A program made the position numbers and the translations under genes. DNA of 64,000 nucleotides from assembly GCF_000235625.1 (NCBI RefSeq), contig NZ_AGTR01000084.1, forward strand, positions 186,001 through 250,000, given 5' to 3'. The notes under the pieces are model-generated. The model did no database searches. It was not told the origin of the DNA and was given only the letters and a program-made list of their open reading frames with translations. Of the stretch, positions 1 through 9,052 are shown piece by piece. How positions within the stretch are numbered: position 1 is the stretch's first letter; each line of letters begins with the position of its first letter. This stretch comes from Marinobacter manganoxydans MnI7-9 (lineage in GTDB: Bacteria; Pseudomonadota; Gammaproteobacteria; Pseudomonadales; Oleiphilaceae).

Positions 1-903
1 CAGTTTCACCCTACATGCCTTTATCACCCCCACGCCAAATCCTTCCTGATCACGGAAGCCGTGAGGGGCGAGGGCGGCCTGCTGAAACTGCCGGATGGTT
101 CCCGGTTTATGGATCGCTTTGACGAGCGTGGCGAGTTGGCGCCCCGTGATATCGTTGCCCGGGCCATTGACCACGAAATGAAACGACTGGGTGCTGATCA
201 TCTCTACCTGGACATCAGCCACAAACCCGCCGACTTTATAAAGCACCACTTCCCCACCATCTACGAGAAGTGTCTGGGCTTCGGTATCGATATTACCCGG
301 GAGCCCATTCCCGTGGTTCCAGCCGCTCACTACACCTGTGGCGGAATCATGAGCGATGAACGTGCCCGAACCGATGTTAACCAGCTCTACGTGGTCGGCG
401 AGGCTGCCTTCACCGGGCTCCATGGGGCCAACCGAATGGCCAGCAACTCCCTGCTGGAATGCCTGGTTTATGGCCGTGCGGCTGCGGCGGATATTGCCCG
501 CCGGGAAGCCGACATTCCACCACCGCCAGAGGCACCAGACTGGGATGAAAGCCAGGTGCGGGACTCTGACGAAGACGTGGTAATCTCCCACAACTGGGAC
601 GAGCTTCGCCATTTCATGTGGGACTACGTCGGCATTGTGCGAACCACCAAGCGGCTGCAGCGGGCCAAGCACCGGGTGGATCTTTTGTCTGCGGAAATCG
701 GCGAGTTCTACAGCAACTACCGTGTCACCAATGACCTGCTGGAACTTCGTAACCTGGTCACCGTGTCTGATCTCATCATATGTTCGGCACTGCAGCGCAG
801 GGAAAGCCGAGGGCTGCACTACACTCTCGATTATCCGGGACTGATCAATGAGGTGCGTGATACCGTGCTGGTTCCCACCACCTACCGTACACTCGCGCCC
901 TGA
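1..903 (+). CDS. nadB: L-aspartate oxidase, C-terminal part (5' end outside window)
   Basis: FAD-dependent L-aspartate oxidase makes iminoaspartate for the quinolinate step of NAD synthesis. The reading frame is open from base 1 and gives 300 residues, matching roughly residue 244 onward of the ~540-residue family. Visible hallmarks are [27 protein letters not shown]-like segments, PAAHYTCGG and the FAD-contacting run [15 protein letters not shown]. The C-terminal helical domain ([25 protein letters not shown]) is complete to the TGA at 901-903. The start lies upstream of the window. sdhE follows 27 bases later, also a flavin-related gene. Identity is secure. Confidence 0.96.
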   Translation, partial: QFHPTCLYHPHAKSFLITEAVRGEGGLLKLPDGSRFMDRFDERGELAPRDIVARAIDHEMKRLGADHLYLDISHKPADFIKHHFPTIYEKCLGFGIDITREPIPVVPAAHYTCGGIMSDERARTDVNQLYVVGEAAFTGLHGANRMASNSLLECLVYGRAAAADIARREADIPPPPEAPDWDESQVRDSDEDVVISHNWDELRHFMWDYVGIVRTTKRLQRAKHRVDLLSAEIGEFYSNYRVTNDLLELRNLVTVSDLIICSALQRRESRGLHYTLDYPGLINEVRDTVLVPTTYRTLAP

Positions 904-930
904 ACGAACACCGTTTTTACACAGGATTCA

Positions 931-1215
931 ATGGTAAACACTATGTCAGAGACACCTGCATCGTCTGAAAAAGCAGAATTCAACCGCCTCTGGTGGCATA
1001 GCCGTAGAGGCATGCTGGAGCTGGACAACCTTTTGATTCCCTTCATGGAAGAGGCCTTCCGCGATCTGGACGCTGAAGACCAGGCCCGCTACAAGAAACT
1101 GCTCACCTGCGAAGATAACGACATGTTTGAGTGGTTCATGCAACGCAGCCGCCCGGCCGATCCCGATCTTCAACGCATGGTCGACATCATTCTCAAACGT
1201 GTCCAGCCGGATTGA
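931..1215 (+). CDS. sdhE: Succinate dehydrogenase flavinylation factor SdhE
   Basis: Small cytosolic protein (94 residues) that helps attach FAD covalently to the flavoprotein subunit of succinate dehydrogenase and fumarate reductase. It shows the family signature RRGMLELD near residue 25, including the RGxxE motif needed for flavinylation, followed by the five-helix pattern and [12 protein letters not shown]. ATG 931 has an AGGA at 922-925; a second in-frame ATG at 943 is an equally possible start. It is followed by ygfX with an overlap, the arrangement seen in enterobacteria. Confidence 0.93.
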   Translation: MVNTMSETPASSEKAEFNRLWWHSRRGMLELDNLLIPFMEEAFRDLDAEDQARYKKLLTCEDNDMFEWFMQRSRPADPDLQRMVDIILKRVQPD

Positions 1216-1663
1216 ACTAACGCTCACGCCCTCGCTGCTGGTTGGCCTGCTTGCGGTGCTGCCATGGGTTTTGCTGCTGGCTTTCCTGTTGATGGCGCTA
1301 CTGGCAGACAAATTCTGGCTTCTCGTTGCAATCCCCATTGCACTGTGGGGCGCCGCCCTGCAGTATCGGTCAAACGGGTTACTTATGGGCTGTGGTTCCG
1401 TGAGTGGTCTCCTGATCGAACACGATAAAATGTATGCCAGAATCGGAGACAAGCAGAGGGTAGAGGTTATTCCACTTGCCTCCAGCCGGATCTGGTCAGG
1501 CCTGGCACTCTTGAAACTTCGGCCTGCCGGCACCAGATTCCGGTCATACACTTCACTCCTGCTGGCACCAGTACCCGGAAGCCCGGGCAATGTTCCGGCG
1601 GAGGATTTCCGTCGTCTCAGGGTCTGGCTCAGACTGGGCCGCCCCCGGCGATCATCTCACTGA
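1199..1663 (+). CDS. ygfX: YgfX/CptA-like small membrane protein
   Basis: About 154 residues starting with the GTG at 1199, which overlaps the end of sdhE by 17 bases; an in-frame ATG at 1127 would lie deep inside sdhE and is unlikely. The start [12 protein letters not shown] resembles the N-terminus common in YgfX proteins. Two adjacent hydrophobic helices (about residues 12-50) are followed by a small soluble domain. In E. coli YgfX (CptA) is the membrane partner of SdhE and has been proposed as a toxin acting on MreB/FtsZ. Assignment rests on position, topology and size, so function here is inference. Confidence 0.72.
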   Translation: MSSRIELTLTPSLLVGLLAVLPWVLLLAFLLMALLADKFWLLVAIPIALWGAALQYRSNGLLMGCGSVSGLLIEHDKMYARIGDKQRVEVIPLASSRIWSGLALLKLRPAGTRFRSYTSLLLAPVPGSPGNVPAEDFRRLRVWLRLGRPRRSSH

Positions 1664-1684
1664 TTCAATAACCTGGAGTACGCC

Positions 1685-2680
1685 ATGACCGACACAGACG
1701 CTTCTGTATCTGCCGTTGCAGAGTATCCCCTGCCGGACAACGGTTGGGCGGATCTCGACAACCGCGTGGTTGTATGCGTCAGCGGCCCGGGCACCGACAA
1801 GTTTCTTCAGGGCCAGTTCAGCCAGAACCTCGATGAGGTAATCCCGGAGTATTCGCCGCGCGCGGCCGCAGCAACGCCCAAGGGTCGCGCCTACTGCCTC
1901 ACACGTATGGTCCGTTCAGGCGACGATATCCTGATGGACTTTCCCGCCGAACTCGCTGACGACATCATCAGCCACTTGCGCAAATATCTGATGCTGTTTC
2001 GTGGAACCACTATGGAGGTGGTTCAGGAAACGAAGATTATAGGGATTCTGGGCGACGGCCTGGCAGAAACGCTCGCCGGAAAGCCACTGGATTCTCTGAA
2101 AGAGCCCGGGGACGCCTGCACACTCCCTGACGGCATCCTCGTGAAGACGCAATCGACAGCCGAGGGCACGCCCCGCTTCGAGTTCTGGCACACTGAAGAG
2201 GGCGAAGCAGCACTTCCCGCCAGCGCCCGTATGTCGGCGGCCGACTGGCAGGCCTCCGAAATCGCAGCGGGCGTCGCCTCCCTGACTACCGCCACACAAG
2301 AGTCCTTCGTGCCTCAGATGCTGAACTGGCAGCATGTGGGCGGCGTGCATTTCAAGAAAGGCTGCTACACGGGTCAGGAAGTGATTGCCCGCATGCACTT
2401 CCTTGGGCAATTGAAAAAGAGCCTTTTCCGCTTCCGTATTGAACAGTCAGAAGACTTGCCAACCCCCGGAACCGCATTATTTGCTGGCGAGCGGTCAGTC
2501 GGAGAAGTGGTCAATGCGATCAAATACCGCGACGGCAGCGTTGAATTACTTGCGGTGGTTCGCCACGATGCCGCTGAAAACGCCTTGCATCCGGAGGGCC
2601 TGTCACAGGTGACGCTGGAGCCAATGCCACTGCCCTACCCGGTGCCCGAAAGGGAAAAAAGCGCACAATCAGATACATAA
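1685..2680 (+). CDS. ygfZ: YgfZ/GcvT-like folate-binding Fe-S repair protein
   Basis: 331-residue cytosolic protein related to the glycine-cleavage T protein. YgfZ uses tetrahydrofolate in the synthesis or repair of iron-sulfur enzymes such as MiaB. The family motif KGCYTGQE with its essential Cys sits near residue 225, followed by RMHFLGQLKK. The N-terminal half carries the folate-binding fold (FLQGQFSQN near residue 40). Good RBS (CTGGAG) before the ATG. It sits 21 bases after ygfX, in line with the nadB-sdhE-ygfX-ygfZ order, and probably shares their transcript. Confidence 0.9.
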   Translation: MTDTDASVSAVAEYPLPDNGWADLDNRVVVCVSGPGTDKFLQGQFSQNLDEVIPEYSPRAAAATPKGRAYCLTRMVRSGDDILMDFPAELADDIISHLRKYLMLFRGTTMEVVQETKIIGILGDGLAETLAGKPLDSLKEPGDACTLPDGILVKTQSTAEGTPRFEFWHTEEGEAALPASARMSAADWQASEIAAGVASLTTATQESFVPQMLNWQHVGGVHFKKGCYTGQEVIARMHFLGQLKKSLFRFRIEQSEDLPTPGTALFAGERSVGEVVNAIKYRDGSVELLAVVRHDAAENALHPEGLSQVTLEPMPLPYPVPEREKSAQSDT

Positions 2681-2805
2681 GTTGACAGGCAAACGCGCCA
2701 GAATTTGCTATTTTGCTATGCAGCAGCTCACATATTTGATTGTTCGGACAGTGGCCCAGGCATTCTGGCCATTCTTCGAAATCTTTAAGCGGACCTTTAC
2801 TGACC

Positions 2806-3639
2806 ATGTCGAATATTGTTGAAACCATCAAAGCCGATCTCAACGCAGCCATCGAAAATGACAAGCTGGTGCTTCCCACCCTTCCGGAGGTAGCCCTTCA
2901 GGTCAGAGACATTGCGCAATCCGAGGATTCTTCAATAGCCGACTTGGTAAAGGTCATCAGCAATGACACGGCCCTGTCCGCACGCATCATCCGGGTGACC
3001 AACAGCCCGCTGTTCCGGGGCAGCCGAGCCATTGAGAACCTGAACATGGCGGTAAGTCGCCTCGGTATGGCCTACACCAGCAACCTGGCCATGGGCCTGG
3101 CCATGGAGCAGATGTTCCAGGCCACGTCCGACATGATCGACAAGCGCATGCGGGCCACCTGGCAGACCAGTACCGAAGTGGCCGGCGTCTGCCACGTTCT
3201 GGCGCAACACTACACCAAACTCAAGCCGGACCAGGCTACCCTTGCAGGCCTTGTGCATCTGATCGGCGTACTGCCCATCCTGCGCTATGTAGAAGACCAG
3301 GACATCCAGATCAGCAGCATCATGCTGGACAACGTGGTTGATGAACTGCATCCGAAGATCGGGGCGACAATCCTTAAGAAGTGGGATTTCCCGAAGGAGC
3401 TTCAGAACGTTCCCCTAGAATACGCCAACTTCAACCGTGAGGTGCCGGCGGCCGACTATGCGGATCTCGTGATGGTTGCCAACCTGCAGCTGGTTGCGGG
3501 TTCGGAGCATCCGTGGACGGAGATGGACTGGACGAAGATTTCGGCCTTTGATCGTCTGGGGTTGGATCCGAATATCGACATGAGCGAGGAAGAGGATCTG
3601 AACGCTCAGATGGAAGCGGCGATGGCGCTGCTTCAGTAA
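2806..3639 (+). CDS. HDOD domain signalling protein
   Basis: 277 residues from ATG 2806 (MSNIVETIKADLN). An upstream in-frame ATG at 2740 gives an unlikely extension. Nearly the whole protein is one HDOD domain, a metal-dependent phosphohydrolase relative: LPTLPEVALQVRDIA near residue 25, SNDTALSARIIRVTNSP near 50, and a HLIGVLPIL helix later. No GGDEF, EAL or receiver domain is attached, so it is a stand-alone HDOD protein. Relatives act in signalling and chemotaxis regulation, but the role of this one cannot be read from sequence. It ends just before a long palindromic element. Confidence 0.85.
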   Translation: MSNIVETIKADLNAAIENDKLVLPTLPEVALQVRDIAQSEDSSIADLVKVISNDTALSARIIRVTNSPLFRGSRAIENLNMAVSRLGMAYTSNLAMGLAMEQMFQATSDMIDKRMRATWQTSTEVAGVCHVLAQHYTKLKPDQATLAGLVHLIGVLPILRYVEDQDIQISSIMLDNVVDELHPKIGATILKKWDFPKELQNVPLEYANFNREVPAADYADLVMVANLQLVAGSEHPWTEMDWTKISAFDRLGLDPNIDMSEEEDLNAQMEAAMALLQ

Positions 3640-3667
3640 TTTTTTGCCTCTGGGAGTTTGACCGCCC

Positions 3668-3780
3668 GTCTTCAGGATGGGGTCAGGCTCCCAAAACACG
3701 CTGTGAATACTTCCCTGTACGCTCGGCTCCGCCATCCATGGCTCCGCACGGTTTTGGGAGCCTGACCCCATCCCGAAGAC
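3668..3780. repeat. Long palindromic repeat element, copy A
   Basis: Arms of 30 bases at 3668-3697 and 3751-3780 are inverted complements with one mismatch. The 53-base middle contains a 25-base core at 3725-3749 that is identical, in opposite orientation, to 60946-60970 in copy B. The element fills the gap between two convergent genes (HDOD ends 3639, ung ends 3798), so its transcript would form a strong hairpin from either side and may stop transcription. No ORF or transposase is present. It looks like a REP- or MITE-like structured repeat. Confidence 0.85.
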
Positions 3781-3797
3781 TACTTGCGGACATGCCC

Positions 3798-4532
3798 TCA
3801 GCTCTTCTTGTATCTCTCGATCAGCTCAGCTTTGCTTGGCAACGCCCAGTTAACGGTGGGCTTTCCCTGCTGCTCCAGCCAGTCGTTGGCCTTTGAGAAG
3901 TGCTTGCAACCGAAGAAGCCACGGTAAGCACTCAGGGGTGACGGGTGTGGGCCGTCGAGGACCAGATGTTTGTTGCGGTCGATGTGCTGGCCTTTCTTTT
4001 TGGCGTAGCTGCCCCAGAGCAGGAATACCACGCCTTCCCGTTCGCGGTTGATGGTTTCGATGACCTTGTCGGTGAAGGTTTCCCAGCCTTTTCCCTGGTG
4101 GGCGCCGGCCTGGCCCTGAACGACGGTTAAAACGCTGTTGAGCAGCAGTACGCCCTGCTCGGCCCAGGGCTGCAGGCAGCCGTGGTCCGGGGGAGCGATA
4201 CCCAGGTCGTCCTGTATTTCCTTGAAGATGTTCACCAGTGAGGGCGGGATGGCCACGTTCGGGCGCACGGAGAAGCACAGGCCGTGGGCCTGGCCTGGAC
4301 CGTGGTAGGGGTCTTGGCCGAGAATGACCACTCTCACGTTATCCAGTGGCGTGCTGTTGAGGGCGTTGAAGCAGTGTTGGCTGGCGGGGAACAGGACTTT
4401 GCCGGCCTGTTCCTCGGCGGCGAGGAACTCCGCCAGGCCCTGCATGTAGGGCCGGCGGAATTCTTCCGCGAGATGCTCTTTCCAGCCCCGGTCGGGCCTG
4501 AGCTGGCTGGCCAGTACCTCAACCGGGCTCAT
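3798..4532 (-). CDS. ung: Uracil-DNA glycosylase, family 1
   Basis: Removes uracil from DNA as the first step of base-excision repair. It has 244 residues, the normal length. Catalytic motif GQDPYHG is at residues 72-78 (Asp74 activates water). LLLNSVLTV and the leucine-loop motif [17 protein letters not shown] (catalytic His near 197) are present. The start ATG at 4532 uses an AGGAG that lies in the last codons of lysS, 3 bases upstream, so the two genes are translationally linked at the end of the prfB-lysS transcript. Confidence 0.97.
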   Translation of the reverse strand: MSPVEVLASQLRPDRGWKEHLAEEFRRPYMQGLAEFLAAEEQAGKVLFPASQHCFNALNSTPLDNVRVVILGQDPYHGPGQAHGLCFSVRPNVAIPPSLVNIFKEIQDDLGIAPPDHGCLQPWAEQGVLLLNSVLTVVQGQAGAHQGKGWETFTDKVIETINREREGVVFLLWGSYAKKKGQHIDRNKHLVLDGPHPSPLSAYRGFFGCKHFSKANDWLEQQGKPTVNWALPSKAELIERYKKS

Positions 4533-4535
4533 GGA

Positions 4536-6071
4536 TCACTCCTCGTCTTTACGGCTGTCGGCCTTGTGCTCGGGGCGCATGGCCGGGAACAGGATAACGT
4601 CGCGGATTGATGCCGAGTTGGTCAGCAGCATGGCCAGCCGGTCGATGCCGATGCCCTCGCCGGCGGTGGGCGGCAGGCCGTATTCCAGTGCCATAATGTA
4701 ATCTTCGTCGTAGAACATGGCCTCGTCGTCACCGGCGTCTTTCTCGGCCACCTGGGCCTGGAAGCGCTCCGCCTGATCTTCGGCGTCGTTCAGCTCCGAG
4801 AAGCCGTTGGCGATTTCGCGACCGCCCACGAAGAACTCGAAACGTTCGGTGACGAACGGGTTGCTGTCTTTGCAGCGGGCCAGGGGCGACACTTCTTTCG
4901 GGTACTCGGTGATAAATGTCGGCTGCATCAGGCGATGCTCCGCCGTCGCCTCGAAGATCTCGATCTGGACTTTGCCCAGGCCCCAACCATCCTTGAGATG
5001 AATACCAAGGTTTTTCGCCACCTGGCGGGCACTGGCGTCGTCCGCCAGCTGTTCCGGCTTGATGTCCGGGTTGTAGCGCAGGATGGCGTCGACCACGGTC
5101 AGGCGCTCGAAGGTTTTACCGAAATCGTACTCAACGGTCTCTTCGCTGCCATCTGCCAGGGTTCGGCTGTTCACCACGGTGGTCGTGCCCAGGACTTTCT
5201 GGGTAATGGTGCGCAGCATGTCCTCGGTGAGATCCATCAGGTCGTTGTAGTCAGCGTATGCCTGATAAAACTCCACCATGGTGAATTCTGGATTATGACG
5301 GGTGGAAAGCCCCTCGTTCCGGAAGTTCCGGTTGATCTCGAACACCCGCTCAAAGCCGCCGACGACAAGACGCTTCAGGAACAATTCCGGGGCAATACGC
5401 AGGTACATGTCGATACCCAGCGCGTTATGGTGGGTCACGAAGGGCCGCGCCGTGGCGCCGCCAGGAATCACCTGCAGCATCGGGGTTTCAACTTCCATGA
5501 AGTCCCGGTCGGTGAAGTACTGACGCATGGCGCTGATGATCTTCGAGCGCGCATAGAACACCCGACGACTGTCCTCGTTGACCATCAGATCGACGTAGCG
5601 GTGGCGGTAACGGGCTTCCGTATCGGTCAGGCCCTTGTGCTTTTCAGGCAACGGGCGCAGGGACTTGGTGAGCAACACGTACTCGTCCATGGTCACGTAC
5701 AGATCGCCCTTGCCTGATTTGGACAGGGTGCCTCGCACTCCCACGATGTCCCCCAGATCCCAGTGCTTGGTGTCTTTCTGGACATCCTTGGACGCGTAGA
5801 TCTGGATCCGGCCAGTCATGTCCTGGACCACCTTGAATGCCTTGCGATCGAGCATCATGCGGCCGGCAATGGCCACCTTGATACCGAGGGACTCCAGCTC
5901 TTCCTTGGTTTTTTCACCGTATTTCGCCTGCAGTTCGGCGGCGGTGGCGTCACGACGAAAGTCGTTCGGGAAGGCGTTGCCCTGGTCGCGCATTTCTGAC
6001 AGTTTGGCGCGGCGCTCGGCAATCAGCTTGTTGTCCTCATGCGGTGCGGCATTCTGAGTTTGATCAGTCAT
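4536..6071 (-). CDS. lysS: Lysyl-tRNA synthetase, class II
   Basis: 511 residues, full length for LysRS-II. Charges tRNA-Lys. An N-terminal OB-fold anticodon domain (about residues 60-150) precedes the class II catalytic core. Motif 2 reads [14 protein letters not shown] and motif 3 reads [10 protein letters not shown] near the C-terminus. It follows prfB by 51 bases on the same strand, the same prfB-lysS order found in E. coli. The first 20 residues are a variable polar extension. Confidence 0.98.
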   Translation of the reverse strand: MTDQTQNAAPHEDNKLIAERRAKLSEMRDQGNAFPNDFRRDATAAELQAKYGEKTKEELESLGIKVAIAGRMMLDRKAFKVVQDMTGRIQIYASKDVQKDTKHWDLGDIVGVRGTLSKSGKGDLYVTMDEYVLLTKSLRPLPEKHKGLTDTEARYRHRYVDLMVNEDSRRVFYARSKIISAMRQYFTDRDFMEVETPMLQVIPGGATARPFVTHHNALGIDMYLRIAPELFLKRLVVGGFERVFEINRNFRNEGLSTRHNPEFTMVEFYQAYADYNDLMDLTEDMLRTITQKVLGTTTVVNSRTLADGSEETVEYDFGKTFERLTVVDAILRYNPDIKPEQLADDASARQVAKNLGIHLKDGWGLGKVQIEIFEATAEHRLMQPTFITEYPKEVSPLARCKDSNPFVTERFEFFVGGREIANGFSELNDAEDQAERFQAQVAEKDAGDDEAMFYDEDYIMALEYGLPPTAGEGIGIDRLAMLLTNSASIRDVILFPAMRPEHKADSRKDEE

Positions 6072-6122
6072 TTTGGCTCACTAGGAATCGGGTTGTCCGG
6101 GTTAGCGTGGCAAAGGCGCTGG

Positions 6123-7218
6123 TTACAGCGCCATCTTCAGGCTGGCTTCGATGAACTTGTCAATGTCACCGTCCAGCACCGACTGGGTATTACTGGTTTC
6201 TACCTTGGTGCGCAGGTCCTTGATACGGCTGTCGTCCAGAACGTAGGAGCGGATCTGGCTGCCCCAACCGATGTCGGCCTTGGCGTCCTCGGCTTTCTGT
6301 TTCTCGGCGTTGCGCTCCTGCATCTCACGCTCAAACAGCTTCGCCTTGAGCTGTTTCATGGCCTGGTCCTTGTTCTGATGCTGGCTTCGACCAGCCTGAC
6401 AGGCCACGACAATACCGGTGGGATTGTGCGTCAGACGCACCGCCGACTCGGTCCGGTTAACGTGCTGACCACCGGCGCCGGAGGCACGGTAAACATCCAC
6501 CCGAAGATCCGCCGGATTGATTTCAATTTCGAAGCTGTCATCCACTTCCGGTGACACAAACACGGAAGAGAAAGACGTATGCCGACGGTTGCCGGAATCG
6601 AATGGTGACTTACGCACCAGACGGTGAACGCCGGTTTCGGTACGCAGCCAGCCATAGGCGTAGTCGCCCTGGATGTGAATGGTGGCGCTTTTGATACCCG
6701 CCACATCGCCTTCCATCAGCTCGACAATTTCGGCCTTGAAGCCCCGACGCTCTGCCCAGCGCAGGTACATGCGCAGGAGCATGTTGGCCCAGTCCTGGGC
6801 TTCGGTGCCACCAGAGCCAGCCTGAATATCCAGGTAGGCGTTGTTGGCGTCCATTTCGCCGGAGAACATGCGGCGGAATTCAAGCTTCTCGAGCTCTTTA
6901 TCAAGGGCCTCAAGATCTGATTCGATCTCGGCAACGGTGCCCTCATCCTCTTCTTCTGCGGCAATGTCCAGCAGGCCCTCAGCGTCTTCAAGGCCGGAGG
7001 TGAGGTTGTCGATGGTCTTGACGATCAGCTCAAGATCGGCGCGCTCTTTGCCCAGAGCCTGAGCCCGCTCGGGGTCGTCCCAAACACTCGGCTGCTCCAG
7101 TTCGCGCTCAACTTCGGTCAGTCGCTCACTACGCTGATCGTAGTCAAAGATACCCCCTGAGCGCTTCAGTGCGCTCACGAAGCTCTTTAATCTTCGTCAC
7201 AATGGGATTAATTTCCAT
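6123..7218 (-). CDS. prfB: Peptide chain release factor 2, with programmed +1 frameshift
   Basis: RF2 ends translation at UGA and UAA. Translation starts at the ATG at 7218 ([20 protein letters not shown]), runs 24 codons to CTT (7149-7147), and meets an in-frame TGA at 7146-7144. Skipping one base at 7146 continues in the +1 frame to the TAA at 6123, giving about 364 residues, the normal RF2 length. The site reads AGGGGGTATCTTTGAC, with the internal Shine-Dalgarno-like AGGGGG, slippery CTT and TGA C. This is the known autoregulatory frameshift, not a mutation. The GGQ loop ([13 protein letters not shown]) and the RF2-type core are intact. Confidence 0.97.
7139..7162 (-). promoter_or_regulatory. 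prfB recoding (+1 frameshift) signal
   Basis: On the minus strand the order is AGGGGG, TAT, CTT, TGA, C. The Shine-Dalgarno-like run sits three bases before the CTT slippery codon, and the weak UGA C context slows termination when RF2 is scarce. This matches the conserved RF2 feedback site and explains why the gene seems to be split between two frames. Confidence 0.95.
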
Positions 7219-7312
7219 GAAACCCTTACTCGCTCTAGAAAATGGAGAGTAAAAACAGAGGCGGGATTCTACCGGAAATCGGTTTGTAAATCAGCCTGCG
7301 GGTTTCCGTGAA

Positions 7313-9046
7313 TCAGGCAAGAGGCTCGAGGTAATCCACCAGAAGCTGGAGATTGGTGCGCCCCCGGAAGGTATTGGCATCCGGCTTGTAAACCACCCGC
7401 GCACCGGTGCGCGTGTAATCAGGCACTTCCGGCCCGGTATTGAAGGCAATACCGTCGATGATCCCGCCGCCTTCGACAGGTTGCAACACCAATTTCAGAT
7501 GGTTTTCGCCGACTATCCGCTGGCTGACCACCCGGAACTCGCCGTCGAACAGTGGCTCCGGGAAATGCTGCCCCCATGGGCCGGCGCGTTTGAGCAGCGC
7601 GGCGGTGTCCAACGACAGTTCACTTGCGCCCAGAGGCCCATCGGTTGTGATCGCCGCCTCCAGATCCTCGGCCGAGAGGGTGTCTCGAACGGCCTGATCG
7701 AAGGCCTCGGAAAAGGCATCCAGATCATCCCTGGCGAGGGTCATGCCCGCAGCCATCGCGTGACCGCCAAATTTTTTCATGATCCCCGGATGACGTGAGT
7801 CGACCACGGCAAGCACATCCCGGATATGAAGCCCGGGAATGGAGCGAGCAGAACCTTTGATGTCTTCGCCGTTTTCGTCCGGCGCAAAGGCAATGGTCGG
7901 TCTATGGGTCTGCTCACGGATACGGGCAGCCAGAATTCCAATAACGCCCTGGTGCCAATCGGTATCGAAAAGCGCAAGCCCCCAGGGCAGTCCATCCAGG
8001 TCCAGCGACATTGAAGACAGCAGATCCTGGGCCTGGGCTTTCATGTCCTTTTCGATGGTGCGACGTTCCCGGTTGAAGGTATCCAGCTCCCGGGCCAGTC
8101 GGCGAGCCTCGTCCGGACTGTCTGCCAGCAGGCAGGCAATCCCGATACTCATGTCATCCAGCCGCCCGGCGGCATTCAGGCGGGGCCCGACCACAAATCC
8201 AAGGTCGGTTGAGCTGATCGCCGTGTGGTCCCGGCCAGCGACTTCCAGCAGCGCCAGGATACCGGGACGGGCCTCACCCTGGCGTATCCGGCGCAAGCCC
8301 TGCTCCACGAAGATCCGGTTGTTGTGGTCCAGAGGCACAACATCAGCCACAGTACCGAGCGCCACGAGGTCCAGCAGGCACCCCAGGTTGGGTTCGGGAT
8401 CAGGCAGGCGATTGGTTTCCCGGAGCTGCTTGCGCAACGCTGTGAGCACGTAAAACATGACGCCAACACCGGCCGCGTTCTTGCTCAGGAAAGGACAACC
8501 CGGCTGGTTTGGATTGACGATGGCATCGGCATCCGGAAGCTCTTCGCCGGCCAGGTGGTGATCGGTCACCACCACTTTCACGCCAAGTTCCTTGGCCGCG
8601 CGAACGCCTTCAACCGCGGATATGCCGTTATCAACGGTGACCATCAGGTCCGGGAGCTGACCCTCGTCGCGCAGGCGTTCAATAATACCCGGCGTCAGGC
8701 CGTAGCCATCTGCAAACCGGCTGGGCACGCGAAAGTCGATACTCTGCAGACCCAGCATGGAGAGTCCAAGCATGGCAACGGCTGTACTGGTAGCACCATC
8801 GGCGTCGAAATCGCCGAGCACAAGCACCCGCTGCTGCTGATCGATAGCCTCGGCAAGAAGCTCAACGGCCCGGTCAATACCTCTCAGAGACAGGGGTGAA
8901 GCCAGGTGTTTCAGGGTGTAGCTCAGCTGCTCATCAGAAGTTACGCCACGGGCAGCGTAGAGGCGGCGAAGCAAGGGAGGCAGGTTTTGCCCCCAGTCCG
9001 GAAGGGTATCGGGCTGGGGGCGACGCAGGATCTTTTTTGGTGTCAT
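7313..9046 (-). CDS. recJ: Single-strand-specific 5'-3' exonuclease RecJ
   Basis: 577 residues, normal length. RecJ degrades 5' single-stranded DNA in recombination (RecFOR route), mismatch and base-excision repair. The DHH-family metal motifs are visible: LGDFDADGAT at residues 77-86 and VTDHHLAG near 160. The DHHA1 domain (GGHAMAAGMTL) follows near residue 410, then the OB-fold C-terminus. It starts 6 bases after thrC stops and lies directly upstream of prfB-lysS, the same recJ-prfB-lysS order as in E. coli. Confidence 0.97.
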   Translation of the reverse strand: MTPKKILRRPQPDTLPDWGQNLPPLLRRLYAARGVTSDEQLSYTLKHLASPLSLRGIDRAVELLAEAIDQQQRVLVLGDFDADGATSTAVAMLGLSMLGLQSIDFRVPSRFADGYGLTPGIIERLRDEGQLPDLMVTVDNGISAVEGVRAAKELGVKVVVTDHHLAGEELPDADAIVNPNQPGCPFLSKNAAGVGVMFYVLTALRKQLRETNRLPDPEPNLGCLLDLVALGTVADVVPLDHNNRIFVEQGLRRIRQGEARPGILALLEVAGRDHTAISSTDLGFVVGPRLNAAGRLDDMSIGIACLLADSPDEARRLARELDTFNRERRTIEKDMKAQAQDLLSSMSLDLDGLPWGLALFDTDWHQGVIGILAARIREQTHRPTIAFAPDENGEDIKGSARSIPGLHIRDVLAVVDSRHPGIMKKFGGHAMAAGMTLARDDLDAFSEAFDQAVRDTLSAEDLEAAITTDGPLGASELSLDTAALLKRAGPWGQHFPEPLFDGEFRVVSQRIVGENHLKLVLQPVEGGGIIDGIAFNTGPEVPDYTRTGARVVYKPDANTFRGRTNLQLLVDYLEPLA

Positions 9047-9052
9047 ACCCGA

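Noticed and set aside
7144-7146. In-frame TGA early in prfB, suggesting a pseudogene
   Set aside because: It is the conserved programmed frameshift site; both frames join to give full-length RF2.
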